Part shown: one piece after another, positions 8,178-16,098 of the stretch
Layout of the letters: each line of letters starts with the position of its first letter
Position numbering within the stretch: position 1 is the stretch's first letter
NCBI RefSeq assembly: GCF_000310185.1
Contig: NZ_AMXD01000014.1
Coordinates: 1 to 46,281, forward strand
Reading direction: 5' to 3'
Length of the DNA: 46,281 bases
Origin: Thauera aminoaromatica S2
GTDB taxonomy: Bacteria; Pseudomonadota; Gammaproteobacteria; Burkholderiales; Rhodocyclaceae
Program-made: the position numbers and the translations under genes
The notes under the pieces: generated by a model
Database searches by the model: none
What the model was told of the DNA's origin: nothing
The model's input: the letters and a program-made list of their open reading frames with translations, nothing else

Positions 8178-9053
8178 ATGCTGATCCGAATCGTCTCCAT
8201 CCTGTTCCCGCTGTTCGCGATCACCGCGCTGGGCTATTTCGTCGGCCGGCGCATGAAGCCGGACCTGTCGCACGCCAACAAGCTGAACATGGATGTCTTC
8301 GTGCCCGCGCTGGTGTTCGGTGCGCTGGTCGGTAAGGACTTCCGCCTCGGCGAATACCTGCCGCTGCTGTTCGCGACCGTGGTGATCATCGTCGGCTCCG
8401 GTGTGGCCGGCTGGCTGGTCGCGCGTGCGGCCGGGATCGCCACCAAGACGCTGGTGCCGCCGATGATGTTCAACAACTGCGGCAACCTCGGCCTGCCGCT
8501 GGCGGTGCTCGCCTTCGGCGAGTCGGCGCTGGCTCCGGCGGTGGTGATGTTCGTGGTGTCGAACGTGATCCACTTCTCCTACGGCGCCTGGCTGCTGGAC
8601 CACCATACCAAGCTGACCACGGTGTGGCGCTCGCCCTCCATCCTGGCGACGATCGCGGGCCTGGCGGTCGGCTTCCTCGGCATCGAGGTGTGGCCGCCGC
8701 TGCTGATGTCGATCGAGATGGTCGGCGACATCTCGATCCCCCTGATGTTGTTCGCGCTCGGCGTGCGCCTGGCCGATTCGCGCATCAGCGCCGTCGGCTT
8801 CGGCCTCTTCGGTGCGGTGCTACGCCCGGTGGTGGGCATGGCGCTGGCCTGGGCCCTGCTGCAGATGCTCGAGCTTCCGCCGCGCGAGCAGGCGCTGTTG
8901 CTCGTGTTCGGCGCCCTGCCGCCGGCGGTGCTGAACTACATGTTCGCCGAGCGTTACGACCAGGAGCCCGACAAGGTGGCCTCGATGGTGCTGATCGGCA
9001 ACCTCGCTGCGGTGGTTTTCCTGCCGATCGCGCTGGCGCTGGTACTCGACTGA
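8178..9053 (+). CDS. AEC-family transporter (auxin efflux carrier type)
   Basis: The 291-residue product is almost entirely hydrophobic, with about ten predicted membrane helices and the Pfam Mem_trans/AEC character. Typical segments are LFAITALGYFVGRRMKP at the N-terminus, the MFNNCGNLGLPLAVLAFGE segment near residue 96, and FGALPPAVLNYMFAERY in the second half. Members export or import small carboxylates such as malonate or malate; the substrate here cannot be read from the sequence. It follows hslU by 118 bases on the same strand and may have its own promoter. The gene on its right is convergent. Confidence 0.88.
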   Translation: MLIRIVSILFPLFAITALGYFVGRRMKPDLSHANKLNMDVFVPALVFGALVGKDFRLGEYLPLLFATVVIIVGSGVAGWLVARAAGIATKTLVPPMMFNNCGNLGLPLAVLAFGESALAPAVVMFVVSNVIHFSYGAWLLDHHTKLTTVWRSPSILATIAGLAVGFLGIEVWPPLLMSIEMVGDISIPLMLFALGVRLADSRISAVGFGLFGAVLRPVVGMALAWALLQMLELPPREQALLLVFGALPPAVLNYMFAERYDQEPDKVASMVLIGNLAAVVFLPIALALVLD

Positions 9054-9121
9054 GGCACGGGAGTCGGAGCGGAGCCGGTACGGATCGGGCACCGCGAGGG
9101 CTCGCGCTTGGGGACGCGAGC

Positions 9122-9523
9122 TCAGCATCCCCCGAAGCGGTCCATCCTGCGGCGGTCGCGCTTGGTCGGCCGGCCGTGCAGGTCGGTGCCGGGCGCGGCG
9201 GCGAACTTGCGCAATTCACGGGCGCGTTCGCGCGCCTCGATGCTTTCCGCGGTCTCCTCGTAGAGCGCCTGCGCCACGGCGGCCGAGCCGCGCTTGTCCG
9301 CGATCGCGCGCACGATCACCGTGCGCGTATCCTCGCCGATCGTGATGTCGAGGCGGTCACCGACCTTGAGTTCGCGTGCCGGTTTGGCCGCCATTCCGTT
9401 GAGCTTGACCTTTCCTCCATCGACCGCCTCGGTTGCGCCCGTACGGTGCTTGAAGAAACGTGCCGCCCACAGCCACTTGTCGAGGCGGGTACGCGCGGTG
9501 TCGGAGGGATTGCGGTCGGTCAT
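9122..9523 (-). CDS. hslR: Hsp15-type RNA-binding S4-domain protein
   Basis: Hsp15 binds 50S subunits that carry a stalled peptidyl-tRNA and helps recycle them after heat shock. The 133-residue product begins its S4 domain with RLDKWLWAARFFKHRT and continues with VDGGKVKLNG and LKVGDRLDI. A basic C-terminal tail contains DLHGRPTKRDRRRMDRF, as in the E. coli protein. The start at 9523 is the first Met before the S4 domain. It is transcribed alone or after the TraT gene, 98 bases upstream. The neighbouring hslVU is also a heat-shock pair in other bacteria. Confidence 0.9.
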   Translation of the reverse strand: MTDRNPSDTARTRLDKWLWAARFFKHRTGATEAVDGGKVKLNGMAAKPARELKVGDRLDITIGEDTRTVIVRAIADKRGSAAVAQALYEETAESIEARERARELRKFAAAPGTDLHGRPTKRDRRRMDRFGGC

Positions 9524-9621
9524 GATGGTGGCGCTCGGTCGAAGGGCGCCGGATTGGCAAGGCGCCGCCGTGATTATCGAACACCCGGCGGCGTGCTGGG
9601 GCAGATGAAGCCCGCGAGCGT

Positions 9622-10359
9622 TCAGAACAGCCCGGAGATCGAATTGATCAGGCCTTTCTTCAACTCGGGCAGCGCCTCCTCGAAGGCGAGGTTGACCTTG
9701 TTCGCGGTCGAGCCGATGCGGGTCTGATAAGTCTTGTAGGACGACTCTTCGTCGTACGACACCTGCGAACCACCGCTGTTGCCCTGGCGCAGGCTGTGGT
9801 TCGAACTCACCCTTGCCTTGCCGGCACCGCGGATGCGCTCCTTGATCTGCAGGTCGGTGATCATCGAAAAATACACGTCCTTGACCGCGGCGCCGGCGAT
9901 GCCTTCGGCCAGCGAGCCGATCAGGCCGGCGGCGGCGATGCCACGGCCGCTGGCGCCGCCGGCGTATGCCGCTCCCGCCCCCAGGACCAGGCCGCCCGAG
10001 GCGGCTACCCCGTAGCCTTGGTCGATCGCCGCCTCGATCGCGGTGGGTGCCGATTTTCCGACCTGCAGGATGTTCGCCTGCAGGACGTAGTGCGCCGCCT
10101 CCGGGTCCTGCAGCAGGGTGTAACCCTTGGTCTGCAGCGCGGCGGCGATCTCGTCATTCACCGCAAGGTCGGGCTTGTCGGAGGTATTGCGGATCTGCAG
10201 GAAGATGGTGCGCTTGTCAGGGCCGACCGGGTCGAGGAAGACCGTGTCGGACATCTTGGTCTGCACATCGAGGTCGCGCTTGCTGATGGCGACGTGGGTG
10301 GCGGCGCAGCCGGCGAGGACCAAGGTGGCGACGGTGACGAGGGTGATTCGCTTGAGCAT
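9622..10359 (-). CDS. TraT-family outer-membrane lipoprotein
   Basis: The ATG at 10359 follows an almost perfect AGGAGGT ribosome-binding site and gives 245 residues. The N-terminus is a lipoprotein signal with lipobox LAGC, so Cys17 should be lipidated. The body matches the TraT complement-resistance/surface-exclusion family: KMSDTVFLDP, FLQIRNTSDKP, GYTLLQDPEAAHY and a Gly/Ala-rich hydrophobic centre at about residues 125-165 that could insert into a membrane. In F-like plasmids TraT blocks redundant conjugation. Here no conjugation gene is near, so a general envelope role is more likely. The gene is monocistronic, with its own promoter at 10471-10500. Confidence 0.85.
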   Translation of the reverse strand: MLKRITLVTVATLVLAGCAATHVAISKRDLDVQTKMSDTVFLDPVGPDKRTIFLQIRNTSDKPDLAVNDEIAAALQTKGYTLLQDPEAAHYVLQANILQVGKSAPTAIEAAIDQGYGVAASGGLVLGAGAAYAGGASGRGIAAAGLIGSLAEGIAGAAVKDVYFSMITDLQIKERIRGAGKARVSSNHSLRQGNSGGSQVSYDEESSYKTYQTRIGSTANKVNLAFEEALPELKKGLINSISGLF

Positions 10360-10470
10360 CGGGAGACCTCCTCGAGGACGGATGAAGATGGCAGGCGGCG
10401 GGTTTCGGTGCGATCCGGGGATGACTCTTGCAGGTGCTGAAAAGACCTGAAAACAGTCGTATGGAATTTC

Positions 10471-10500
10471 ATTATAGAAAATTTGATGCCCGATTGTCAT
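10471..10500 (-). promoter_or_regulatory. Sigma-70 promoter of the TraT-like gene
   Basis: Read on the minus strand, ATGACA at 10500-10495 and TATAAT at 10476-10471 are separated by 18 bases in an AT-rich island. This is a near-consensus sigma-70 promoter about 105 bases before the TraT-like start codon. It lies after the terminator of cysN, so the two transcripts are separated. Confidence 0.7.
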
Positions 10501-10541
10501 GTTCTGTGATGCGGTAGGAATTTCTTCGTCCCCAAAATGGA

Positions 10542-10573
10542 GAACCCCGGCGCCCTTGCGGGGGCCGGGGTTC
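10542..10573 (-). terminator. Terminator of the cys operon after cysN
   Basis: GAACCCCGGC and GCCGGGGTTC form a ten-base-pair perfect stem around a 12-base loop, 26 bases after the cysN stop. On the minus strand the stem is followed by TCCATTTTG, a weak T-tract. It probably ends the TauE-cysI-...-cysN transcript. Confidence 0.7.
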
Positions 10574-10598
10574 GCTCGCTGCGGAGGGCGGGCGGCGA

Positions 10599-11885
10599 TC
10601 AGCCGATCATGCCCGCGCCTACGGTGTTGTTGGTGCTCTCGTCGATGATGATGAAGGCGCCGGTAGCGCGGTTCTCCGTGTAGCGGTCGGCGATGATCGG
10701 CTGGGCGAGCTTGAGCGTGACGCGGGCGATGTCGTTCATCGCCAGCCCGGTGGTGGCCTCCTGTTCCAGGGTATTCACGTCCAGGCGGTAGTCGATCTTC
10801 GCGAGCTTGGCCTTCACCTCGCGCGTGGTGTGGCGTACCAGGTAGGTGCGTGCAGGCGACAGCGGGGTCTCGGACAGCCAGCACACCGTGGCTTCGATCT
10901 GCTTGACCGGCTCCCGCGCCTCGGCGGATTTCACGATCAGGTCGCCGCGCGAGATGTCGATCTCGTCTTCGAGCAGCAGGGTCACCGACTGCTCGTGGAT
11001 GGCGCGCGGCAGCGCGACGCCGCCGAGCTCGATCTTCCTGACCCGGCTGCTGGCGCCCGAGGGCAGTACGGTGACCGCGTCGCCCACCGCGACCTCGCCC
11101 GATTCGACCCGGCCCATGAAGCCGCGATAGTCGTGCAGTTCGGGGTTGGCGGACTCTTGCGGTCGGCACACGAACTGCACCGGGAAGCGGAAGTCCTCGG
11201 CCTGTTCGGTGTGGGCTGCGGGGGCGTTCTCGAGGATGTCGAGCAGGGTCGGGCCGTCGTACCAGGACAGGCGCTCGCCGCGGTCGACGATCATGTCGCC
11301 CTCCAGCGCCGAGATCGGGATGAAGCGCACGTCCCGGATGCCGAGCTTGGCGGCGAATTCGAGGTATTCCCCCTTGATGCGCTCGAACACCGCCTGGTCG
11401 TAGTCGACCAGGTCCATCTTGTTGACCGCGACCACCAGATGGGGAATGCCGACCAGGCTGGCGAGGTAGGAGTGGCGGCGGGTCTGGGTCAGCACGCCCT
11501 TGCGCGCGTCGATGAGGATGATCGCCAGGTTGGCGGTGGACGCGGCGGTCACCATGTTGCGGGTGTACTGCTCGTGGCCGGGGGCGTCGGCGATGATGTA
11601 CTTGCGCCGCCCGGTGGAGAAGTAGCGGTAGGCGACGTCGATGGTGATGCCCTGCTCGCGCTCGGCCTGCAGGCCATCGGTCAGCAGCGACAGGTCGACC
11701 GCGCTCATGCCGCGCTTGGCCGAGGTCTTCTCGATGGCGTTGAGGGTGTCGGCGAGGATGGTCTTGGTGTCGAACAGCAGGCGGCCGATCAGGGTGCTCT
11801 TGCCGTCGTCGACGCTGCCGCAGGTGAGAAAGCGCAGCAAGCCGTTGTCGATTTCGGGGAGGTGCTCGAGGGCGGACATGGTCAT
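10599..11885 (-). CDS. cysN: Sulfate adenylyltransferase subunit 1 CysN
   Basis: CysN is the GTPase subunit that drives ATP sulfurylase (CysDN) to form APS from sulfate and ATP. The 428-residue product has the G1 motif GSVDDGKST at about residues 23-31, DAPGH as G3 and NKMD as G4, then the two beta-barrel domains of EF-Tu-like proteins. It ends near the family's usual C-terminus without a fused APS kinase (CysC). The ATG at 11885 or the one at 11879 are the likely starts; one at 11897 is also in frame. It lies 70 bases after cysD as the last gene of the operon. Confidence 0.96.
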   Translation of the reverse strand: MTMSALEHLPEIDNGLLRFLTCGSVDDGKSTLIGRLLFDTKTILADTLNAIEKTSAKRGMSAVDLSLLTDGLQAEREQGITIDVAYRYFSTGRRKYIIADAPGHEQYTRNMVTAASTANLAIILIDARKGVLTQTRRHSYLASLVGIPHLVVAVNKMDLVDYDQAVFERIKGEYLEFAAKLGIRDVRFIPISALEGDMIVDRGERLSWYDGPTLLDILENAPAAHTEQAEDFRFPVQFVCRPQESANPELHDYRGFMGRVESGEVAVGDAVTVLPSGASSRVRKIELGGVALPRAIHEQSVTLLLEDEIDISRGDLIVKSAEAREPVKQIEATVCWLSETPLSPARTYLVRHTTREVKAKLAKIDYRLDVNTLEQEATTGLAMNDIARVTLKLAQPIIADRYTENRATGAFIIIDESTNNTVGAGMIG

Positions 11886-11955
11886 GATTCCGTGCAAAGG
11901 TCAGGCGTGAGGTGCGAAGAGTGGGGGGTGGGGGCTGCGACGAGCGCGGATGCGC

Positions 11956-12870
11956 TCAGAAGTAGCCTTCCTTCTTGCGTTGCTCCATCGACGCCTCCGA
12001 GGTCTGGTCGTCCATCCGCGTCGCACCGCGCTCGGTGATCGTGGTGGTCGCCGTCTCGGCGAGGATCTTCTCCACGGTGTCCGCGTCGGATTCCACCGGC
12101 GCCGTGCAGGTGATGTCCCCCACGGTGCGGAAGCGCACCCGCACGTCCTCCACGACGTCGCCATCCTTCGCCGGCGTCAGCTCGGTCACCGGCTGCAGCA
12201 GGCCGTTCTTGCGCACCACCGGGCGGGTGTGGGCGAAGTAGATCGATGGCAGTTCCAGCTGCTCGCGCTGGATGTACTGCCACACGTCGAGTTCGGTCCA
12301 GTTGCTGATCGGGAAGGCGCGGATGTTCTCGCCCTTGTGGCTACGCGCGTTGTACAGGTTCCACAGCTCGGGACGCTGGTTCTTCGGGTCCCACTGCCCG
12401 AACTCGTCGCGGAAGCTCATGATGCGTTCCTTGGCACGCGCCTTCTCCTCGTCGCGGCGGGCGCCGCCGATGCAGGCGTCGAAGCCGAACTCCTCGATCG
12501 CCTCGAGCAGCGTCACCGACTGGTGCTTGTTGCGCGACTCGCCCGCGTGCTTCAGCACCACGGTGCCGCGCGCCATCGAGTCTTCCACCGAGCGCACGAT
12601 CAGGCGCTCGCCCAGTTCGGCGGCGCGCCGGTCGCGGAAGTCGGTGACTTCCTTGTAGTTGTGGCCGGTGTCGATGTGCATCAGCGGGAAGGGGAAGCGG
12701 CCCGGGCGAAAGGCCTTCTCGGCCAGGCGCAGCAGGCAGATCGAATCCTTGCCGCCGGAGAACAGCAACACCGGGTTGGCGCACTGGCCGGCGACTTCGC
12801 GCAGGATGTGGATGGCTTCGGCCTCGAGCCAGTCGAGGTGGGACAGCGTCTGTTTGGTCAGCGTGGACAT
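11956..12870 (-). CDS. cysD: Sulfate adenylyltransferase subunit 2 CysD
   Basis: CysD is the catalytic subunit of ATP sulfurylase in sulfate assimilation. From the ATG at 12870 the product has 304 residues. It carries the PP-loop motif LFSGGKDSICLLRLA near residue 45, MHIDTGHNYKEV and the SFRDEFGQWDPKNQRPELW segment typical of CysD. The frame is open for 38 more codons upstream, but that part is unlike the family and overlaps the small ORF at 12878-13030. It is followed by cysN and preceded by cysH plus the small ORF. Confidence 0.97.
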   Translation of the reverse strand: MSTLTKQTLSHLDWLEAEAIHILREVAGQCANPVLLFSGGKDSICLLRLAEKAFRPGRFPFPLMHIDTGHNYKEVTDFRDRRAAELGERLIVRSVEDSMARGTVVLKHAGESRNKHQSVTLLEAIEEFGFDACIGGARRDEEKARAKERIMSFRDEFGQWDPKNQRPELWNLYNARSHKGENIRAFPISNWTELDVWQYIQREQLELPSIYFAHTRPVVRKNGLLQPVTELTPAKDGDVVEDVRVRFRTVGDITCTAPVESDADTVEKILAETATTTITERGATRMDDQTSEASMEQRKKEGYF

Positions 12871-12877
12871 GGTGCGG

Positions 12878-13030
12878 TTACCGTTGCGGATGCTTGATCG
12901 GATGGGTTCTGAAGGCGCGCAGCGCTGCCCTGAGTCCGGCGCGCAGCGCGAGCAGGCGCTGCTGCAGGCTGCGGCGGCCGGCACCGATCGCGGGGCTGTG
13001 CGTGCCCTGGGCGGGGTGCTTGCCGTTCAT
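12878..13030 (-). CDS. Small ORF between cysH and cysD, 50 codons
   Basis: An ATG three bases after the cysH stop opens a frame of 50 codons that ends seven bases before the cysD start. The predicted peptide begins MNGKHPAQGTHS, has a central Arg/Leu/Ala-rich stretch that could form an amphipathic basic helix, and ends in HPIKHPQR. I recognise no family. The tight spacing on both sides suits a translated operon gene, but a GC-rich genome produces such frames by chance, and no strong Shine-Dalgarno sequence is seen. Conservation at this place in related genomes would decide. Confidence 0.45.
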   Translation of the reverse strand: MNGKHPAQGTHSPAIGAGRRSLQQRLLALRAGLRAALRAFRTHPIKHPQR

Positions 13031-13033
13031 GGC

Positions 13034-13804
13034 TCAGCTCGCCTTGACGTGGAGACCGCACTCCTTGGTCTCCGGGTTTTCCCACCACCAGCGTCCGGCG
13101 CGCACGTCCTCGCCGACCGCGATCGCGCGGGTGCAGGGGGCGCAGCCGATGCTGGGGTAGAACTGGTCGTGCAGGGCGTTGTAGGGCACCTCGGCGAGGC
13201 GGATGTAGGCCCACACCTCGGTCTCGCTCCAGTCCGACAGCGGGTTGAGCTTCTCCAGCCCGTTGGCGGTGTCGGTCTCGCGTACCGGCAGGCCGGAGCG
13301 GGTGACCGACTGGGCTGCGCGCAGGCCGGTGATCCAGGCCTTGCGGCCGGTGAGCGCGCGACGCAGCGGCTCCATCTTGCGCACGCCGCAGCAGGCCTTG
13401 CGCAGCTCGACCGTGTCGTAGAAGGCGTTGATGCCGTGGCTGCGCACATAGGTTTCGACCGCGCCCGCGTCGGGGAAGTAGATCTCGAGCTTCGTGCCGT
13501 AGCGGCGCTCGACTTCGCCGATCAGGCTGTAGGTCTCGGCGGGGAGCCGCCCGGTGTCGAGCGAGAAGATGGTGATCGGCAGGCCGTTCGACAGGATGAG
13601 GTCGGTCAGCACCATGTCCTCGGCGCCGAAGCTGTTGGCGAAGGCGAGCTCGCCGTGCGCGCCGAACTCGGCGACGGCCTCGCGCAGCAGTGCGAGCGTG
13701 GCTGCGGACTTGGCACCCACGGTGGCGCGCAGTGCGTCGGTGAGCTGCGGGCGGGTGGCGGCGTTGGTCGGGGCGGGGCGCAGCAGGCTGACGGCGGCGT
13801 TCAT
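13034..13804 (-). CDS. cysH: Assimilatory APS reductase (CysH family, iron-sulfur type)
   Basis: The enzyme reduces adenylyl sulfate to sulfite. The 256-residue product has the CysH signature NSFGAEDMVLTDLI and SLDTGRLPAETY. It carries the two cysteine pairs KACCGVRK and GCAPCTRA, which bind a [4Fe-4S] cluster in APS-type reductases and are absent from E. coli PAPS reductase. The catalytic cysteine lies in the C-terminal ECGLH motif. This agrees with the lack of an APS kinase in the operon. The start overlaps the DUF934 gene stop by four bases. Confidence 0.95.
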   Translation of the reverse strand: MNAAVSLLRPAPTNAATRPQLTDALRATVGAKSAATLALLREAVAEFGAHGELAFANSFGAEDMVLTDLILSNGLPITIFSLDTGRLPAETYSLIGEVERRYGTKLEIYFPDAGAVETYVRSHGINAFYDTVELRKACCGVRKMEPLRRALTGRKAWITGLRAAQSVTRSGLPVRETDTANGLEKLNPLSDWSETEVWAYIRLAEVPYNALHDQFYPSIGCAPCTRAIAVGEDVRAGRWWWENPETKECGLHVKAS

Positions 13805-14355
13805 TGCTGCACCTCGCGGCCGGTGCCGCGTTCGACGCGGCGGAACAGCGGCAGCGGGTCCTTCACCGAGCGCTGGTAGGGCTGGGTGAAGTCGTCGATG
13901 CTGGCCACCGCCGCCTCGAGCTGTTCGTCGGTGTAGCGCTCGGCTTGCGGCTGCAGGGCATCGAAGCCGCAGCGCGTCATGTAGTTGAACTGGTCGCGCA
14001 GGACCTGGCCGATCGCGCGCAGTTCGCCCTGGTAGCCGTAGCGGGTGCGCAGCAAGGTTGCCGCGGAGTAGCTGCGGCCGTCGGTGAACTTGGGGAAGTG
14101 CAGGCCGACGATCTGCAGCAGCCCGAGGTCGTCAGCGAGTGCGGCGACGTCCTCGCCCGCGGCCAGCCACACGCCCACCTCGCCGCTGCGCGCACGCGCC
14201 AGCAGCTCTTCGCGGCGCGCCTGCCATACGGCGAGCGGCACCAGCACGGGGCCGGCGGGCACCGCGATGTCGGCGGGCACCTCGCCTTCGGCGAGGCTCA
14301 CGGTCAGGCGGTCGTCGGCGACGACGCGGCCGTTCTTGATGATCTTGTCAGACAT
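13801..14355 (-). CDS. DUF934 sulfur-assimilation protein
   Basis: This 184-residue cytoplasmic protein belongs to the DUF934 family, which is regularly encoded between cysI and cysH in alpha- and betaproteobacteria. It shows the family segments LGLLQIVGLHFPKFTDGRSYS and LRTRYGYQGELRAIGQVLRDQ. The biochemical role is not established; a link to electron supply or assembly of the sulfite reductase has been suggested by context only. The ATG at 14355 overlaps the cysI stop by eight bases, and its stop overlaps cysH by four, so it is tightly coupled. Confidence 0.92.
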   Translation of the reverse strand: MSDKIIKNGRVVADDRLTVSLAEGEVPADIAVPAGPVLVPLAVWQARREELLARARSGEVGVWLAAGEDVAALADDLGLLQIVGLHFPKFTDGRSYSAATLLRTRYGYQGELRAIGQVLRDQFNYMTRCGFDALQPQAERYTDEQLEAAVASIDDFTQPYQRSVKDPLPLFRRVERGTGREVQQ

Positions 14356-16030
14356 GGGCGGCTTTCCTTTGCGGCTGGCGGTCGGCATACACGCGTACCT
14401 TGAAGGGCTCGGTGCCGACGCGTTGTACGGTGTCGATGAAGCGCTCGTCCTCATGGCGCAGTTCGACGTAGGTTTCGAGCAGCTTCTCGATCACGCCCAC
14501 GATCTCGTCGAGGGCGAAGGACGGACCGATCACCTTGCCGAGCGTGGTGCCGTTGCCCTGTGTGCCGCCGATGCTGACCTGGTACCACTCCTCGTCGTTC
14601 TTATCGACGCCGAGGATGCCGATGTGGCCGACGTGGTGGTGGCCGCAGGAGTTCATGCAGCCGGAAATGTTGAGGTCGATCTCGCCGATGTCGTGCTGGT
14701 AGTCGAGGTCGTCGAAGCGGCGCTGGATGGCGTCGGCGATCGGGATCGAGCGTGCGTTGGCGAGGCTGCAGAAGTCGCCGCCGGGGCAGCAGATGATGTC
14801 GGTCAGCAGGCCGATGTTCGGCGTCGCCAGGCCGGCGGCACGCGCCGCCTGCCACAGTTCGAAGAGGTCGGTGCGGCGCACGTCGGCGAGCGCGACGTTC
14901 TGCTCGTGCAGCATGCGCGCCTCGCCGAAGCTGAAGCGGTCGGCGAGATCGGCGATCAGGTCCATCTGCTCGGCGGTGACGTCGCCCGGGGCGGTGCCGG
15001 TCTTCTTCAGCGACAGGACCACCGCCGCGTAGCCGGGCTGGCGGTGGGCGCGCACATTGCGCTTGACCCAGGTGGCGAAGGCCTTGTTGCCGGCGAGGAG
15101 TTCGTCGAAGGCGGCGTCCTGCGCGGGCAGGGTCTCGTAGGCAGGCGGGGCGAAGTGGGCCGACACGCGCGCCAGCTCCGCCGCGGTGATGGTGTTGGGG
15201 CCGTCCTTGCCGTTGGCCCATTCTTCCTCCACCTGGCGGCCGAACTCTTCCGGCCCGAGCGCCTTGACGAGGATCTTGATGCGCGCCTTCCACAGGTTGT
15301 CGCGGCGGCCCCAGCGGTTGTAGACGCGCAGGATGGCCTCGCAGTAGCTGATCAGGTGCTGCCAGGGCAGGAAGGGCTTGATCTCCTCGCCCAGGATCGG
15401 GGTGCGGCCGAGGCCGCCGCCCACCAGCACGCGGAAGCCGAGCTCGCCGGCCTCGTTACGGACCAGGTCGAGGCCGATGTCGTACACCCGCAGCACCACG
15501 CGGTCTTCGGCGGCGCTGTTGAAGGCGATCTTGAACTTGCGCGGCAGGAAGGCGAATTCCGGGTTGTAGGTCGCCCACTGGCGCAGGATCTCGGCGAAGG
15601 GGCGCGGATCGGCGACCTCGTCGGCGGCCACGCCGGCGAAGGGGTCGGCGGTGATGTTGCGGATGCAGTTGCCCGAAGTCTGGTTGGCGTGCATCTGCAC
15701 GCTGGCCAGTTCGGCGAGCATCTCCGGCACGTCTTCCAGCTTCGGCCAGTTGAACTGCACGTTGGTGCGGGTGGTGAAGTGGGCGTAGCCGCGGTCGTAG
15801 CTGCGCGCGAGGTGGGCGAGCTTCCTCAGCTGGCGGCTGGCGAGGTGGCCGTAGGGCACCGAGATGCGGAACATCGGCGCGTGGCGCTGGATGTACAGCC
15901 CGTTCTGCAGGCGCAGCGGACGGAACTCGTCGGCCGAGAGCTCGCCGGCCAGGTGACGCCGCATCTGGTCGCGGAACTGGGCGACGCGCTGGTCGAGCAG
16001 GCGCTGGTCGTGTTCGTCGTATTGGTACAT
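14348..16030 (-). CDS. cysI: Sulfite reductase hemoprotein (CysI)
   Basis: CysI reduces sulfite to sulfide with six electrons at a coupled siroheme and [4Fe-4S] centre. The 560-residue product has the two-repeat nitrite/sulfite reductase layout, with HFTTRTNVQFNW early. The cluster ligands are in CPGGDFC (C-x5-C) and CMNSC (C-x3-C). An AGAGAG ribosome-binding stretch precedes the ATG at 16030. No flavoprotein subunit CysJ and no siroheme synthase gene occurs in the window, so the electron donor is unknown from this sequence. It is the second gene of the operon, after the TauE/SafE permease. Confidence 0.95.
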   Translation of the reverse strand: MYQYDEHDQRLLDQRVAQFRDQMRRHLAGELSADEFRPLRLQNGLYIQRHAPMFRISVPYGHLASRQLRKLAHLARSYDRGYAHFTTRTNVQFNWPKLEDVPEMLAELASVQMHANQTSGNCIRNITADPFAGVAADEVADPRPFAEILRQWATYNPEFAFLPRKFKIAFNSAAEDRVVLRVYDIGLDLVRNEAGELGFRVLVGGGLGRTPILGEEIKPFLPWQHLISYCEAILRVYNRWGRRDNLWKARIKILVKALGPEEFGRQVEEEWANGKDGPNTITAAELARVSAHFAPPAYETLPAQDAAFDELLAGNKAFATWVKRNVRAHRQPGYAAVVLSLKKTGTAPGDVTAEQMDLIADLADRFSFGEARMLHEQNVALADVRRTDLFELWQAARAAGLATPNIGLLTDIICCPGGDFCSLANARSIPIADAIQRRFDDLDYQHDIGEIDLNISGCMNSCGHHHVGHIGILGVDKNDEEWYQVSIGGTQGNGTTLGKVIGPSFALDEIVGVIEKLLETYVELRHEDERFIDTVQRVGTEPFKVRVYADRQPQRKAAHV

Positions 16031-16098
16031 ATGGGCTCTCTCTGTCGTATGCGTGGATTCGGGCCGGGGAGGGGCGTCGCGTGCTTGGTCGCTGCGGC

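Noticed and set aside
9545-9566. GGCGCC-N10-GGCGCC as terminator of the TraT-like gene
   Set aside because: The stem is only six base pairs, each arm is itself a palindrome common in this GC-rich DNA, and no T-tract follows.
9622-10359. TraT-like gene as a sign of an integrated plasmid or conjugative element
   Set aside because: No relaxase, coupling protein, pilus gene, integrase or attachment site is present on either side; the neighbours are core genes.
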